From Arthrobacter rhizosphaerae (GTDB lineage Bacteria > Actinomycetota > Actinomycetes > Actinomycetales > Micrococcaceae): a DNA stretch of 64,000 nucleotides. Positions within the stretch are counted from its first letter, which is position 1. Each line of letters begins with the position of its first letter. The notes under the pieces were generated by a model that was given only the letters and a program-made list of their open reading frames with translations, was not told the origin of the DNA and did no database searches. Below, piece after piece: positions 1 through 10,395 of the stretch. The position numbers and the translations under genes are program-made. Where the stretch lies: positions 458,663 to 522,662 of the forward strand of contig NZ_JALLAN010000001.1 of the NCBI RefSeq assembly GCF_023062595.1, written 5' to 3'.

Positions 1-771
1 CAGCACACGACCCTGACGCACATCCACAACGGCGGTCCTGAGCGGGAGTTCAGGAAGTTTGTCGAGCTCGGCGCGGGCGCTAAAGCCAACAGGCGGTGTG
101 TAGGAGTCCTTCTCAAGCATCGTGACGGCCGAAGTGAAACGCGAGAGCCGGAAGTACCGTTGCGCCCCTCGGGCACGGTCGAAGCCTACGAGGTACCACT
201 GGGCAAAGCGGCTCCCGAGCCCCCAGGGCTCAACGAGTCGTTCTTCTTCTTTCCCCGTAGTTCCAGCCAGATAACGGAAGCTCACCGGATGCTGGGAGTG
301 CATTGCTGCAACCAGGTCCTCGAAGGCCTGTCCCGGGGGTTTGATACGTGGCTGCACGCCGGCAGGGACTTCGGCTGCGGAAGACAATTCACCGGTCGCC
401 TGCAACTTACGCATGGCACTGAGTGCGGCCGAACCAAGCGCAGCCTGCTCCCATAGCTGGGAGGCAAGAATAAGGACGGTGCACTCTTCCGGTGTGAGGC
501 TGACATCGGGCAGGCGGTTTGATTCCTTGCCGATCCGGTAACGCGTGGTGGCCGGATCATCGGATCCCCATCCCTTGTCGGTTACCGTTTCCACGTCGAA
601 ACCGAACTGCCGCAGATCATTCTTGTCGCGCTCAAACATCCGTCCGAAAGAGACATCGCTGCTGCTCGAGTCGTGATAAATCTTCTCGCGCAGCTCACTG
701 CGCCGCAGCCCATACCGGGTGTTGAGGAGAGCGATGAGCAGGTTCAGGAGGCGTTCTGTACGTGAGGCGGA
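1..771 (-). CDS. pafB: PafB-like WYL-domain transcriptional activator (partial, 3' end off the window)
   Basis: Reading the minus strand gives one open frame that runs off the left edge, so only the first ~257 codons are present. The N-terminus (RTERLLNLLIALLNTR) is the helix-turn-helix region typical of PafB/PafC proteins. A WYL core (QWYLVGFDR) lies near residue 190. PafB and PafC form a heterodimer that activates the RecA/LexA-independent mycobacterial DNA-damage response, and they are usually encoded just downstream of pafA; that is also the position here, behind pafA and two FKBP genes. There is no ATG in this region. I chose the GTG at 771 because it begins VSASRTERLL, like family N-termini; a TTG at 792 and a GTG at 825 in the same frame are alternatives. 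PafC would be expected just left of the window. Confidence 0.85.
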
Positions 772-902
772 CACCCCATCAACGTTACTCAATACCGCTT
801 GCTGAAACGCAGGAAGCGCGGCCACAATCGGAAATACCGCTCCGATTGTTACCGCGCTTCCAGGCTCAGCGGGCTGATGGCCCCACCTCTGGTTATTTGT
901 GC

Positions 903-1298
903 TTAGCGCACGCCGACCAGGTCAACGACGAAGATGAGTGCCTCATTGGGGGCAATAGCGCTGCCGGCGCCACGTGAACCGTACGCGAGCTCCGAGGGAA
1001 TTTCCAGGCGGCGGCGGCCGCCTACCTTCATGCCCAGCAGGCCCTGGTCCCAACCCTGGATGACCTGCCCGACGCCCACCTTGAAGTCCAGCGGCGCTCC
1101 ACGGCCCCAGGATGCATCAAATTCTTCGCCTGTGGACCAGGCAACACCGACGTAGTGGGTTGAAACGGTGTCTCCCCGTTTGGCTTCGGCGCCGTCGCCC
1201 TCGATGAGGTCCGTAATCACCAGTTCGGTGGGAACGTCGCCCTCAGGGAAGTCAATTTCAGGCTTCTGGCGGTCGAAATCACGCTGACCAAATGACAT
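903..1298 (-). CDS. FKBP-type peptidyl-prolyl cis-trans isomerase, cytosolic, single domain
   Basis: This 131-residue protein catalyses cis-trans isomerisation of Xaa-Pro bonds. The FKBP fold occupies nearly the whole chain: THYVG, the FDASWGRG strand-turn, the VIQGWDQGLLGMKVGG core motif and the LAYGSRG flap are all visible. It has no signal peptide, so it should be cytosolic. The frame stays open further upstream, but the ATG at 1298 follows a good ribosome-binding site (AAAGGAG) and begins MSFGQRDFDRQKPE, as in actinobacterial single-domain FKBPs. It lies between pafB and an FKBP lipoprotein on the same strand, as is usual at actinobacterial proteasome loci. A link to proteasome function is only suggested by position. 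Confidence 0.92.
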   Translation of the reverse strand: MSFGQRDFDRQKPEIDFPEGDVPTELVITDLIEGDGAEAKRGDTVSTHYVGVAWSTGEEFDASWGRGAPLDFKVGVGQVIQGWDQGLLGMKVGGRRRLEIPSELAYGSRGAGSAIAPNEALIFVVDLVGVR

Positions 1299-1365
1299 GG
1301 TTGCTCCTTTTGTTAGGGGGTTGCATGGTCTTATAGCCGTATGGCTCAAGGCCGAGGAGGGTGAG

Positions 1366-2301
1366 TTACTTCTTTGACTTGATCTCAACAACGAAGACCA
1401 GCGGACCGGCGGGCTTCTTCTGTGCCTCGGCGTTAGGACCATAGGCGAGGTCGGTCGGGATCGTCAGCAGGACTTTGGATCCAACTTTCTGCCCGGTCAG
1501 GCCAAGGGTCCAGCCCTTGATGACCTGGCTGAGGGAGAATGTCGCTGGTTCGCCGCGGTCGAAGCTTGAATCGAACTTTGAGCTGTCTTCCCACCGCCAA
1601 CCCGAGTAGTTGGCCTCGATGGTGTCAGCTGCTGCGATGGCTTCGCCGGTCCCTTCAGAAAGTACCTTCGCTGACAGGCCTGCAGGAGCATCCGTTTTCG
1701 GAATTTCCACCGAAGGAACACCCTTGTCATCGAATGTGACCTTGGGAAGCTTGCCGTCCTTGTCCAACTGCTCGGTTTCTTCCTTGCTCAAGGCTTTTGG
1801 AGCTTCCTTAGTGGAGAGCACCTTGATGATGATCAGGTTGCTCGGCTGTGCTTGTCCGCCTTGGGCCGCGGCCTGTCCGGGGAGGGCGAGTGCAATGAAT
1901 GAGCCGATCTTACTTCCGACCAACGCGTTGTAGATCTCAGGACTACCGGTTTTTGCTTCTTCGCTTAGCTCCAGTGGCTGCGGCTCAGTTGAGAAGGTGT
2001 CTTCAAGCGTGGCTCCGTCTTTGCCGTTGAGGGCCAGGTAGGAGATCTGGGCGATCTGATTCGCCTTAACGCTGTCTCCGTCACCTTCTTTGACCACCTT
2101 GATAGTGGGTTTTGTGACGTCCAGCGGCTTGGTGAACTCAACACCAGGCGCCTTCTTGTCTCCATTTTCAGTCAGCTTCAGGGTGTCGAGCTTTGCTGTT
2201 TCACCCGCGGATTGGCTTGTTGGCTCGGGAGCGGCAGCTGATCCGCCGCACGCGGTCAGCAGCAGCAGCCCGGGAATGAGAATTGCTAGTATTCGGCGCA
2301 C
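1366..2301 (-). CDS. Two-domain FKBP-type peptidyl-prolyl isomerase lipoprotein
   Basis: This 311-residue protein starts with a lipoprotein signal: MRR, a hydrophobic stretch, then the lipobox LTAC with the lipidated Cys at residue 18. It should therefore be anchored to the outer face of the membrane. Two FKBP-like domains follow. The C-terminal one (about 200-311) is canonical, with SSFDRGEP, VIKGWTLGLTGQKVGS and LAYGPN. The N-terminal one (about 70-160) keeps only a weak FKBP pattern (QISYLALNGKDGATLEDTF) and lacks a clear active-site core, so it is probably non-catalytic or a substrate-binding module. It is 67 bases upstream of the cytosolic FKBP gene and 110 bases downstream of pafA, and is probably co-transcribed with them. 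It is likely a folding factor for exported proteins. Confidence 0.9.
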   Translation of the reverse strand: MRRILAILIPGLLLLTACGGSAAAPEPTSQSAGETAKLDTLKLTENGDKKAPGVEFTKPLDVTKPTIKVVKEGDGDSVKANQIAQISYLALNGKDGATLEDTFSTEPQPLELSEEAKTGSPEIYNALVGSKIGSFIALALPGQAAAQGGQAQPSNLIIIKVLSTKEAPKALSKEETEQLDKDGKLPKVTFDDKGVPSVEIPKTDAPAGLSAKVLSEGTGEAIAAADTIEANYSGWRWEDSSKFDSSFDRGEPATFSLSQVIKGWTLGLTGQKVGSKVLLTIPTDLAYGPNAEAQKKPAGPLVFVVEIKSKK

Positions 2302-2411
2302 GTAAGAACTTTCGTCGGGGCAGGATGGACGTCATGCCGGCATCACGCTCGCGGCAGAACAAGGGTGGCCGCATAAACGGCCCCATCCAGCTTAACCCCT
2401 GAAGCTGGGTA

Positions 2412-3776
2412 TCAGCCCATAGAGTCCAGGAGCGCGTCCACACGGTCGTCAATACTCCGGAACGGATCCTTGCACAGAATGGTCTGATGAGCCCTGTCAT
2501 TCAGTTTCAGGTGGACCCAGTCAACGGTGTAATCCCGGCCCAGCTCCTGCGCCCTTCGAACGAAGTCCCCGCGGAGTTTGGCCCGCGTGGTCTGGGGAGG
2601 GGCGTCCACAGCGTCCTTGATATCAATGTCCCCCACCAGGCGCCGGGTGGCTCCCCTGGACTGGAGGAGATAGAAAAGCCCGCGTGACCGGGAAATGTCA
2701 TGGTACGTAAGGTCCAGTTGGGCAATCCGGGGAGCATCCAGTCCCAGACCATGGCGCTCACGGTAATTGTCCATCAGCTTCTTCTTGATGGCCCAGTCAA
2801 TTTCAGTGTCGATGGTCCGGGTGTCTCCGCTCTCAATCGCGTCGAGGGTGCGTCGCCACAGGTCCAGTATCAGCGGGACATGCGGATTATGGGCGCCGTT
2901 CTCCGCCACGAAGGCCGTGACTTTGCTCAGGTATTCGTGCTGGATCTCCAGGGCCGTGAGCTGCCTGCCGTTCGCGAGCCGGACCAGTGCCCTGCCCGTG
3001 AGGTCGTGTGAGATCTCCCGGATGCTTCGGATGGGGTTTTCCATTCGCATGTCCCGCATGATGACCCCGGCTTCAATCATCCGCAGAAGCAGGTCGACTG
3101 TACCTATTTTGAGCAAGGCAGTGGTTTCCGACATGTTGGAATCACCAACAATGACGTGGAGGCGCCGATAGAACTCGGCATCCGCGTGAGGCTCGTCGCG
3201 GGTGTTGATGATGGGCCGGGACCTGGTGGTGGCGGAGGAGACACCTTCCCAGATGTGGTCGGCCCGTTGGGAGAAAGCGAACGTTGCCCCGTGCGGAGTC
3301 TTCAGGATTTTCCCGGCACCGGCAATGAGTTGGCGGGTAACCAGAAAAGGGATGAGGATTTCCGCGAGCCTGGAGAACTCGCCACGGCGCGGAATCAGGT
3401 AGTTCTCATGGCTGCCGTATGAATTTCCGGCTGAGTCGGTGTTGTTCTTGAAGAGGTATACGGTGCCGTTGAATCCCTCTGCGGCCAAACGGGCCTGTGC
3501 TTCATCCACCAGATCGTCGAGGATCAGCTCGCCGGCGCGGTCGTGGGCTATCAACTGCGCCAGGTCGTCACATTCAGCCGTTGCGTATTCAGGGTGTGAG
3601 CCCACGTCCAGATACAACCGGGAACCGTTGGTGAGGAACACGTTGGAGGACCTGCCCCAACTCACCACTTTGCGGAAGAGGTAGCGTGCCACTTCCTCAG
3701 GAGCCAGGGGCCGGGAATCAGGACTGGAGTAGGAAATTCCAAACTCGGTTTCGATGCCAAAAATGCGTTTGTCCAT
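2412..3776 (-). CDS. pafA: Pup--protein ligase PafA
   Basis: PafA joins the C-terminal glutamate of Pup to substrate lysines through a gamma-glutamyl phosphate intermediate, marking proteins for the proteasome. The 454-residue chain has the carboxylate-amine ligase (glutamine-synthetase-like) fold signature: GIETEFG at residues 7-13, with the conserved metal/catalytic glutamate; [11 protein letters not shown] near residue 56; [17 protein letters not shown] near 106; and [19 protein letters not shown] further on. A longer frame starts at 3821, but the ATG at 3776 gives the family N-terminus [13 protein letters not shown]. It begins one base after the prcA stop codon, so the genes are translationally coupled. 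It is a paralogue of Dop, also in this cluster. Length and motifs are normal for the family. Confidence 0.97.
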   Translation of the reverse strand: MDKRIFGIETEFGISYSSPDSRPLAPEEVARYLFRKVVSWGRSSNVFLTNGSRLYLDVGSHPEYATAECDDLAQLIAHDRAGELILDDLVDEAQARLAAEGFNGTVYLFKNNTDSAGNSYGSHENYLIPRRGEFSRLAEILIPFLVTRQLIAGAGKILKTPHGATFAFSQRADHIWEGVSSATTRSRPIINTRDEPHADAEFYRRLHVIVGDSNMSETTALLKIGTVDLLLRMIEAGVIMRDMRMENPIRSIREISHDLTGRALVRLANGRQLTALEIQHEYLSKVTAFVAENGAHNPHVPLILDLWRRTLDAIESGDTRTIDTEIDWAIKKKLMDNYRERHGLGLDAPRIAQLDLTYHDISRSRGLFYLLQSRGATRRLVGDIDIKDAVDAPPQTTRAKLRGDFVRRAQELGRDYTVDWVHLKLNDRAHQTILCKDPFRSIDDRVDALLDSMG

Positions 3777-3777
3777 G

Positions 3778-4485
3778 TCAGTTCCCCTCCGCCAGGAGTT
3801 CCGCGATCTCTGCGTCTCCAAGGCGCCGGAACGCCCGGCGGGTGCCGAGTGCAGTTTCCGATTGCCGGTGCAGCACCGCTACTTCAACAGCCGAGGGAGG
3901 TAATGCCGAGGCGTCCTTGTCAGTGACAAGGCCACGCATGGCCAACCGGACTGCGCCGGCAAGATCAAGTTCCCGCTGCCAGCCTGCTTCCACGGCTGCC
4001 GAGACCTGTTCAGCCTGACCGCCCATCACGATGAAACCCTTTTCGTCAGCGATGGAACCGTCAAAAGTCAGGCGATACAAATGGTCCTCATCCTGGCGGC
4101 TGGCCACCTCCACCACGGCTAGCTCAACCTCGAAGGGTTTCTGCTCAGCAGTGAAGACTGCTCCGAGGCTCTGCGCATAGACGCTGGCCAGGCCCCTGGC
4201 GGTGACATCCTCACGATCGTAGGAATACCCGCGTACGTCCGCGTACCTCACACCTGCCTGGCGGAGGCTTTCGAACTCGTTGTACTTTCCGACGGCGGCG
4301 AAGGCAATCTTGTCGTAAATCTCGCCGATCTTGTGAAGGGAAGGCGATGGGTTCTCGGCAACCAGGGCTATCCCGTCAGCGCCGCTGATGACCACCACGG
4401 ACCGGCCGCGTGCGATGCCTTTCCGTGCGAAATCGGCACGGTCCTTCATCAGCTGTTCGGGAGATACATAAAACTGCTGGGTCAT
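3778..4485 (-). CDS. prcA: 20S proteasome alpha subunit PrcA
   Basis: PrcA forms the two outer seven-membered rings of the bacterial 20S proteasome, which gate substrate entry and dock the ARC/Mpa ATPase. The 235-residue sequence shows the N-terminal gate segment [20 protein letters not shown], the alpha-type helix H0 region ([12 protein letters not shown]) and the Ntn-hydrolase core. It has no N-terminal catalytic threonine, as expected for an alpha subunit. The start lies one base from the end of prcB, and pafA follows just as closely, indicating one operon. The C-terminal tail is rich in Ala and Glu, which is common in actinobacterial PrcA. Nothing in the sequence suggests loss of function. 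Confidence 0.97.
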   Translation of the reverse strand: MTQQFYVSPEQLMKDRADFARKGIARGRSVVVISGADGIALVAENPSPSLHKIGEIYDKIAFAAVGKYNEFESLRQAGVRYADVRGYSYDREDVTARGLASVYAQSLGAVFTAEQKPFEVELAVVEVASRQDEDHLYRLTFDGSIADEKGFIVMGGQAEQVSAAVEAGWQRELDLAGAVRLAMRGLVTDKDASALPPSAVEVAVLHRQSETALGTRRAFRRLGDAEIAELLAEGN

Positions 4486-4486
4486 G

Positions 4487-5311
4487 TCAGGACTCCCTGT
4501 GAGCCGAAGCCCGTGACTCTATGATCCGTTGGGCGGCCTCGGCCAGGACGGCCTCCGGCACACGGCGGGCACCAGCACGGTTCACCGTGTACACCACCGG
4601 CCATAACTGCCGGACAGGATCCGGGCCGCCTGTGGCGGAGTCGTCGTCGGCCGCGTCATACAAGGATTCAACGGCCACCCTGATCGCTTCATCCTCTGAG
4701 ATGTTCGGACTCCACAGTTTCTTGAGCGCTCCCCGGGCGAACATGGAGCCGGACCCTACCGTATGGTGTTCCTGCTCCTCATAACGGCCCCCGGTGACGT
4801 CGTAGGAAAAGAGCCGTCCCACTCCCGCCTGAGTGTCGAACCCGGCAAACAGCGGAATCACTGCGAGCCCCTGCAAAGCCATGGGCAGGTTTCCCCTGAT
4901 CATGGCGCCCAGCCTGTTTGCCTTGCCGTCCAGGCTCAACAAAGTACCTTCGATTTTTTCGTAGTGCTCGAGTTCGACCTGGAACAACCTGGTGATATCA
5001 ATGGCAATTCCGGCGGTACCGGCAATACCAAGCACGGAGTATTGGTCGGCAGGGAAGACCTTTTCGATATGGCGGCTGGCAATGATGTTTCCCATGGTGG
5101 CCCGGCGGTCACCGGCCATCAGCACGCCGCCGGCATATGTCAGGGCAACAATGGTGGTAGCATGCGGAACCTGTAGCGGCTGAGCTGACGCGCTTTGTGC
5201 CGCTGGAAGAGGATTGTTGAAGGGCAGCAGTCCGGGCCTGTCGCGTTGCAGGTGCTCGGTGAACGAAGACGTCGCGTTGGCCGCTACCTGATTGGCTGTA
5301 GTTTCCTGCAC
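4487..5311 (-). CDS. prcB: 20S proteasome beta subunit PrcB, catalytic, with propeptide
   Basis: PrcB is the proteolytic subunit that forms the inner rings of the 20S core. The 274-residue precursor has a ~51-residue propeptide followed by HATTIVAL. Autocleavage before Thr52 would free the N-terminal threonine nucleophile. The conserved motifs [14 protein letters not shown] (with the Asp and Arg near the active site) and [17 protein letters not shown] are present. It starts 66 bases downstream of pup and ends one base from prcA, in the normal pup-prcB-prcA-pafA order. Two TTG/ATG alternatives near the start would change only the propeptide length. Confidence 0.97.
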   Translation of the reverse strand: MQETTANQVAANATSSFTEHLQRDRPGLLPFNNPLPAAQSASAQPLQVPHATTIVALTYAGGVLMAGDRRATMGNIIASRHIEKVFPADQYSVLGIAGTAGIAIDITRLFQVELEHYEKIEGTLLSLDGKANRLGAMIRGNLPMALQGLAVIPLFAGFDTQAGVGRLFSYDVTGGRYEEQEHHTVGSGSMFARGALKKLWSPNISEDEAIRVAVESLYDAADDDSATGGPDPVRQLWPVVYTVNRAGARRVPEAVLAEAAQRIIESRASAHRES

Positions 5312-5377
5312 TGCTGCACTCCTTCAACGTGGTGAATCAACGTTTTCCTCGCCCTTTGGGCAGTGGCGCGCGTCCGC

Positions 5378-5581
5378 TTACTGGCCACCCTTTTGGACGA
5401 AGGCCCGAACGAACTCCTCCGCATTGGATTCGAGGACTCCGTCGATTTCGTCCAGAAGGTCGTCAACGCCTTGTGTGGCGGCTGACGCCTGGGCCTCCGC
5501 AGGGGCTGGCGGGGGTGCGGGGATGTCCTCGTCAACCTCGGTGTCCCGCGACTGCGGTTGTTGCTGCTCCTGGCCTGCCAT
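5378..5581 (-). CDS. pup: Prokaryotic ubiquitin-like protein Pup (Gln C-terminus)
   Basis: Pup is the small, mostly unstructured tag that PafA ligates to proteins destined for the proteasome. This 67-residue copy has a Gln/Pro/Ala/Glu-rich N-terminal half and the conserved C-terminal helix DLLDEIDGVLESNAEEFVRAF that binds the coiled coil of ARC/Mpa. It ends in VQKGGQ. Because the last residue is Gln rather than Glu, Dop must first deamidate it before ligation. A strong ribosome-binding site (GAAGGAGGAAC) precedes the ATG. It sits between dop and prcB on the same strand. Length and terminal motif are normal. Confidence 0.98.
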   Translation of the reverse strand: MAGQEQQQPQSRDTEVDEDIPAPPPAPAEAQASAATQGVDDLLDEIDGVLESNAEEFVRAFVQKGGQ

Positions 5582-5665
5582 TGTTCCTCCTTCTGACTGT
5601 CCCCGATTCCTCGAGGGACATCCTGTAAGCCAATAGTGCCACGCCGGAGGCCCCTGCGGGTGGCT

Positions 5666-7339
5666 TTATCCCGGTGGCGGAGTGGTGCCCAGCCCGAGTA
5701 GCTCTGCGAGGAAGGGCGCGGCCTCGTGATGACGGGCAAACAGCCCGCCGGTGAGTGCTTCGGTGCCCCGTAGGGGTTCCCGGGTGGGTACGCGTTGCAG
5801 CCGTCCGTAGCCCGGAACGTCGAAGATGACCGAGTCCCAGCTGGCCCCGACAACGTCCTTGCTGAAGCTGCTGACACAGCGCCCGCGGAAGTACGCCCTG
5901 GTATCCGACGGCGGCTCAGCCACAGCGCGGGCAATGGCCTGGTCATCCACGATTCGCTGCATGCGGTCCCTGGACAGAAGCCGGTGGTACAGACCCTTCT
6001 CAGGACGGATGTCCGCCCACTGCAGGTCGATCAGTCCCAGGCGTGCGTTGTCCCAGCTGAGCCCGTCCCGCTGCCGGTAACCCTCCAGCAGTGACAGCTT
6101 GGCGAGCCACTCCACCGAGGAAGCTGCGGCGCTTCGGTCGTTGTCCAGCTGGCTAAGAGTTGCCGCCCAGCGCTCAAGGACTGCGTGGGTGTGACCGTCG
6201 CCGTCCACAGCATCAGCCACTCCGGTTTCCTGCGACAGCTTCGCGGCGGCCTCGTGGTACATCCATTGAAGGTCCAAGGCGGTCACCCGCCGGCCATCGA
6301 GAAGCCGGATGGTAGCGGACAGGGACGTGTCATGACTGACAGTTTGGAGGGCGGCAACAGGTTCGTGGACTTCGACTTTCGGGGCGAGTCCGGCTTCAAT
6401 GAGGCTCAGCACCATGGCCGTGGTCCCGAATTTCAAATAGTTCGAAGCCTGGCTCAGGTTGGCGTCACCGATGATGACATGTAGTCGCCGGTACTTGTCG
6501 GCGGTGGCGTGGGGTTCGTCGCGGGTGTTGATGATGGGGCGCCGAATGGTGGTTTCCAACCCGACTTCGGCCTCAAAGAAATCAGCACGCTGGCTGATTT
6601 GGTACCCGGGCCTGGAGCTGGCCTGTCCCAGGCCCACTCGCCCTGCCCCGCAGATAATCTGCCGGGAAACAAAGAACGGCGTCAACCCCCTGACAATGTC
6701 CCCGAAGGGGACAGAGCGCGGCATGAGGTAGTTTTCATGCGACCCATAGGAGACGGATTTGTTGTCAGTGTTGTTCTTGTACAGGTTGATGGGGGGCAGT
6801 GTAGGGTCAGCGGCCAGACGCCGGACAGCCGCCAGCACCACAAGGTCGCCGGCAGCATCCCATGCCACGGCATCACGCGGGTTGGTCACTTCAGGGCTGG
6901 AATATTCAGGGTGGGCATGATCCACATACAGTCGTGCCCCGTTCCCGAGGACCATGTTCATGAGCAGCGATCCGGATTCATCTTCGCCGTCGTGGTCCAG
7001 CTCGTCCCGACCGTAGGCCATGGCGATGGCCTCCGCATCGAGGACCGGTGGCTGGTCCGTCAGCTGACTCGGATCCGCCGAGGTCCGCTCCACGGTCCAG
7101 CCCCTGGCATCGTGAAGGGGCTCCTCATCCGTGTAATCCCAGCGAGTCTCCGCTCCCCCGGCCGCCCGCTGCCTGGTGACCTGGGCATAGGCCTGGATCA
7201 CCCGGGCGGACATCATGGTGGCATTCGCTCCCGGCGCAGATGGAGCGTGGATACCGTACTCCGTTTCCGAACCCATCACCCTCATGGCGCCGCCCGCCGG
7301 GAGGGCAGAACCTGGAGCGCGTTCGGGGCGGGCTGTCAC
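5666..7339 (-). CDS. dop: Deamidase/depupylase of Pup, Dop
   Basis: Dop deamidates the C-terminal Gln of Pup to Glu and also removes Pup from tagged proteins. The 557-residue product has the same carboxylate-amine ligase fold as Paf[15 protein letters not shown] near the N-terminus, [32 protein letters not shown] and [20 protein letters not shown]. It is about 100 residues longer than PafA because of an extra loop after the first strand (residues ~45-110), the distinguishing feature of Dop. I give the GTG at 7339, which overlaps the arc stop codon (GTGA); an ATG at 7285 would start directly at [11 protein letters not shown] and is equally plausible. It is followed by pup 84 bases downstream. 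Confidence 0.96.
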   Translation of the reverse strand: MTARPERAPGSALPAGGAMRVMGSETEYGIHAPSAPGANATMMSARVIQAYAQVTRQRAAGGAETRWDYTDEEPLHDARGWTVERTSADPSQLTDQPPVLDAEAIAMAYGRDELDHDGEDESGSLLMNMVLGNGARLYVDHAHPEYSSPEVTNPRDAVAWDAAGDLVVLAAVRRLAADPTLPPINLYKNNTDNKSVSYGSHENYLMPRSVPFGDIVRGLTPFFVSRQIICGAGRVGLGQASSRPGYQISQRADFFEAEVGLETTIRRPIINTRDEPHATADKYRRLHVIIGDANLSQASNYLKFGTTAMVLSLIEAGLAPKVEVHEPVAALQTVSHDTSLSATIRLLDGRRVTALDLQWMYHEAAAKLSQETGVADAVDGDGHTHAVLERWAATLSQLDNDRSAAASSVEWLAKLSLLEGYRQRDGLSWDNARLGLIDLQWADIRPEKGLYHRLLSRDRMQRIVDDQAIARAVAEPPSDTRAYFRGRCVSSFSKDVVGASWDSVIFDVPGYGRLQRVPTREPLRGTEALTGGLFARHHEAAPFLAELLGLGTTPPPG

Positions 7340-9120
7340 AGGTACTGTCCAGTATTGGGCATCGTTTCGATGGACTTGCCCGGCTCCTGGCCTGCCTTGC
7401 CCTGGACAATAGTACGGATGTAGGTAATGCGCTCACCCTTCTTGCCGGAGATCCTGGCCCAATCGTCAGGATTGGTGGTGTTCGGCATGTCCTCGTGCTC
7501 GCGGAACTCATCAATGACGGCCCGGAGCAGGTGGTCTATGCGGATGCCCCTCTGGGCCGTAGTGAGGAAATCCTTGATGGCGTACTTCTTGGCACGGTCC
7601 ACAACGTTCTGCACCACCGCTCCTGAGTTGAAGTCCTTGAAGTAGAGCATTTCAGTATCGCCATTTGCATAGGTCACTTCGAGGAACTCATTGGATTTGT
7701 CTGTGGAGTACATCGCTTCGACGGTGCGCTGGATCATGGCGTCTACCGTGGCCTGGACATCGCCATTGTGCTCGCCAAGATCTGAGGCATGGAAGGGCAG
7801 GTCCGTGGTGATGTACTTGTAGAAGATGTCTGCTGCCGCCTCGGCATCCGGCCGATGGATCTTTACCTTCACGTCCAGGCGTCCTGGGCGCAGGATGGCC
7901 GGATCGATCATGTCCTCACGGTTTGAGGCGCCGATGACGATGACATTGTCCAGCCGCTCCACGCCGTCGATCTCGCTCAGCAACTGGGGAACGATGGTGG
8001 TCTCGACGTCGGAGGAGATTCCGGTTCCGCGGGTGCGGAACAAGGAGTCCATCTCGTCGAAAAACACCACGACCGGGCTGCCGTCCGACGCCTTTTCGCG
8101 GGCCCGGGAGAAAATGAGCCGGATATGGCGCTCGGTCTCACCGACGTACTTGTCCAGGAGTTCCGGACCCTTGATGTTCAGGAAGTAGCTCTTGAGATCC
8201 ACATTTCCGGTGCGCTCGGCAGCCCTTGCTGCCAGGGAATTTGCCACAGCCTTGGCGATGAGGGTCTTGCCGCAACCGGGAGGGCCGTACAGGAGGATCC
8301 CTTTGGGGGCCTTAAGACCGTGTTCACGGTAAAGGTCCGGATGCAGGAACGGGAGTTCGACGGCGTCGCGGATCTGCTCAATCTGCGGACCCAGCCCGCC
8401 AATATCCTCGTAGGTGATGTCAGGGACTTCCTCCAGCACCAGGTTTTCGACCTCGGCACGGGGGACCTTTTCCAGCGCGTAACCGGTGCGGGAGTCTATG
8501 GACAGGGCGTCCCCCACCCTCAGCTTTTGCGCCATCAGGGGACCCGAGAGGCGGATGACCCGTTCCTCATCCGCCCGGCCAACAACCAGGGCGCGATCGT
8601 GGCCCAGCATTTCCTTGAGCGTTACGAGGTCGCCGGCACGCTCGAAGCCGAGCCCCGCCACTACCAGGAGTGCCTCGTTGAGCAGCACCTCCTGGCCGAC
8701 GGACAGTTGATTGATGTTGACCAAGGGGCTGATCCCCACGCGCATTTTGCGGCCCGCGTTGAAGATGTCCACCGATTCCTCGGTAGTGGCCTGCGTGGAA
8801 CTGCCCGGCGCAGCCTGCCGCTTTGGATTGAGCTGGAGAATCGTGCCGAAGCTGTAAGGAGGTTGCCCCTCCTGATCCAAGGCGTTCTTCAGGCGCAGAA
8901 TCTCGGCCTTAGCGGTTTCCAACATGCCCACGAGCTTCGTGTTGTTCTGCGTTGCTGCGGCGAGTTGGCGGTCGATGTGGCGGAGTTTGTCCCTCAGAAT
9001 GTTAATTTGCCGGTCGGCGACCGAAAGTTCGCTGGCGCCGTAACGTGCACCGTCCTCGGCTCCTGGCCCTGCCGTGTCCCCTGCGGGCGTCCGTCCTGAT
9101 TCGTTGTTTGGCATCTCCAT
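7336..9120 (-). CDS. arc: Proteasome-associated AAA ATPase ARC/Mpa
   Basis: This hexameric AAA+ unfoldase recognises pupylated proteins and feeds them into the 20S core. Domains in order: a coiled coil (about 35-85) that binds Pup; two OB-fold segments (about 90-230); and an AAA domain with Walker A GPPGCGKT (near 280), Walker [12 protein letters not shown] and the second region of homology around [11 protein letters not shown]. It ends in GQYL, the C-terminal motif with a penultimate tyrosine that docks into the alpha-ring pocket. In-frame starts exist at 9126, 9120 and 9114; I chose 9120 because an AAGGGG ribosome-binding site lies about nine bases upstream. The stop overlaps the dop start, so this is the first gene of the pupylation operon. 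Confidence 0.97.
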   Translation of the reverse strand: MEMPNNESGRTPAGDTAGPGAEDGARYGASELSVADRQINILRDKLRHIDRQLAAATQNNTKLVGMLETAKAEILRLKNALDQEGQPPYSFGTILQLNPKRQAAPGSSTQATTEESVDIFNAGRKMRVGISPLVNINQLSVGQEVLLNEALLVVAGLGFERAGDLVTLKEMLGHDRALVVGRADEERVIRLSGPLMAQKLRVGDALSIDSRTGYALEKVPRAEVENLVLEEVPDITYEDIGGLGPQIEQIRDAVELPFLHPDLYREHGLKAPKGILLYGPPGCGKTLIAKAVANSLAARAAERTGNVDLKSYFLNIKGPELLDKYVGETERHIRLIFSRAREKASDGSPVVVFFDEMDSLFRTRGTGISSDVETTIVPQLLSEIDGVERLDNVIVIGASNREDMIDPAILRPGRLDVKVKIHRPDAEAAADIFYKYITTDLPFHASDLGEHNGDVQATVDAMIQRTVEAMYSTDKSNEFLEVTYANGDTEMLYFKDFNSGAVVQNVVDRAKKYAIKDFLTTAQRGIRIDHLLRAVIDEFREHEDMPNTTNPDDWARISGKKGERITYIRTIVQGKAGQEPGKSIETMPNTGQYL

Positions 9121-9201
9121 GATCATCAGCCCCTTCTTGCGCTCTTATTAAGACCATAGTCCCAACAACGCAAGGTCTGCTGAAGCTTTCCGAAATACGG
9201 A

Positions 9202-10266
9202 CTAGTTCGTGATCTTTGGATCGTCCTTCACATTGGTCCCCGCGATGGCGTCCCGGGCAGCCCGTCGGAGCTTCTTGTCAGACACCAGGCGTTCTCCTAC
9301 CGCGCCCGGAGTCCAGGCGTTGACGTCCTCGTCGTTGAACTCGGTCTTCGAGGGACGACGCTTCACGGAGATGCCTGTGACGCCGTCGGCCAGCCTGCGA
9401 GTGACCAGCAGGAAGCCTGTATGTGCCACCATCCGGTGGTCGGGGCGCACTGCCAGGCCTTCGAGATGCCATCCCCGCACCATCGACTCCCAGGCGTCGG
9501 GCTCGGTAAAACGTCCGTCTGCCCGGATGGCCTCGGCCGTCCGGGACAGCTGGGTTACCGTTGCAACGTAGTTGATCCAAACCCCACCGGGGGCAAGAAC
9601 CGTTGCCACCGCGTCCAGGCACTCCCAAGGTGCCAGCATGTCGAGCACGACCCGGTCAACGGAGCCCGGGGCTTCGCTGCGGACCACTTCTTCCTGGAAG
9701 TCGCCGAGGGAGATCTTCCATGCAGGATGCGGACCACCAAAGATCGTCTCTACGTTCCCGCGGGCAATATCGGCAAATTCCTCGCGTCGCTCAAATGAGT
9801 GCAAGTAACCGTTGTCCCCGACTGCGCGCAGCAGGGAAATGGAGAGGGCTCCGGAGCCCACGCCCGCCTCAACCACACGGGCACCGGGGAAGATGTCAGC
9901 CATGGTGACGATCTGCCCTGCGTCTTTGGGGTAGACAACCGCGGCTCCGCGAGGCATGGACAGCACAAAGTCCGAGAGCAAGGGGCGAAGCGTCTGATAT
10001 TGCTGGCCAACGTTGTTGGTTACCACGGAACCGTCAACCTTGCCGATGATCTCATCGTGGTTCAGGAACCCACGGTGGGTGTGGAATGCCCCACCCACCT
10101 CAAGGGTGATGGTGTTCATCCGGCCACGTTCGTCGGTCAGCTGTACGCGCTCACCCTCGCGGAAGGGGCCCCGGCGCCTCGCGGCACCAACCGGCTCGGC
10201 ACTTGCCATACCCAAGCCTGGATTTTCGGCTGTGGTGGTACCGGTGGCGGCGTGATCGCTGCTCAT
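9202..10266 (-). CDS. trmI: tRNA (adenine-58-N1)-methyltransferase TrmI
   Basis: TrmI methylates adenine 58 in the T-loop of tRNAs, using S-adenosylmethionine. The 354-residue protein has an N-terminal beta domain (RRRGPFREGERVQL) and a Rossmann methyltransferase domain with motif I VVEAGVGSGALS at residues 131-142. The DRVVLDMLAPWE segment matches the D-x-P-x-P-W region of this family, with L and A variation. A ribosome-binding site (GGAGCGAGGAAC) supports the ATG at 10266. In actinobacteria this gene is regularly found just upstream of the proteasome ATPase gene, as here (75-base gap); whether they share a transcript cannot be told. The N-terminal ~30 residues are Ala/Gly-rich and likely disordered. 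Confidence 0.94.
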   Translation of the reverse strand: MSSDHAATGTTTAENPGLGMASAEPVGAARRRGPFREGERVQLTDERGRMNTITLEVGGAFHTHRGFLNHDEIIGKVDGSVVTNNVGQQYQTLRPLLSDFVLSMPRGAAVVYPKDAGQIVTMADIFPGARVVEAGVGSGALSISLLRAVGDNGYLHSFERREEFADIARGNVETIFGGPHPAWKISLGDFQEEVVRSEAPGSVDRVVLDMLAPWECLDAVATVLAPGGVWINYVATVTQLSRTAEAIRADGRFTEPDAWESMVRGWHLEGLAVRPDHRMVAHTGFLLVTRRLADGVTGISVKRRPSKTEFNDEDVNAWTPGAVGERLVSDKKLRRAARDAIAGTNVKDDPKITN

Positions 10267-10395
10267 GGACTGTTCCTCGCTCCTGTGATGCTGTCTGGCT
10301 GCTCATTGAGAGCCCCTGCACCAGGCGGCTCGGCCTGGTGGTGATTATGCTCTCGCCCTATTTCATGGCCGGCAGGTAACTCTACCGGTTCCTGC

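Noticed and set aside
5329..5636. Open plus-strand frames across pup
   Set aside because: They lack a ribosome-binding site and are antisense to pup, whose sequence is unmistakable.
8125..9099. 324-residue open frame antisense to the ARC ATPase gene
   Set aside because: The opposite strand encodes an intact AAA ATPase with all motifs.
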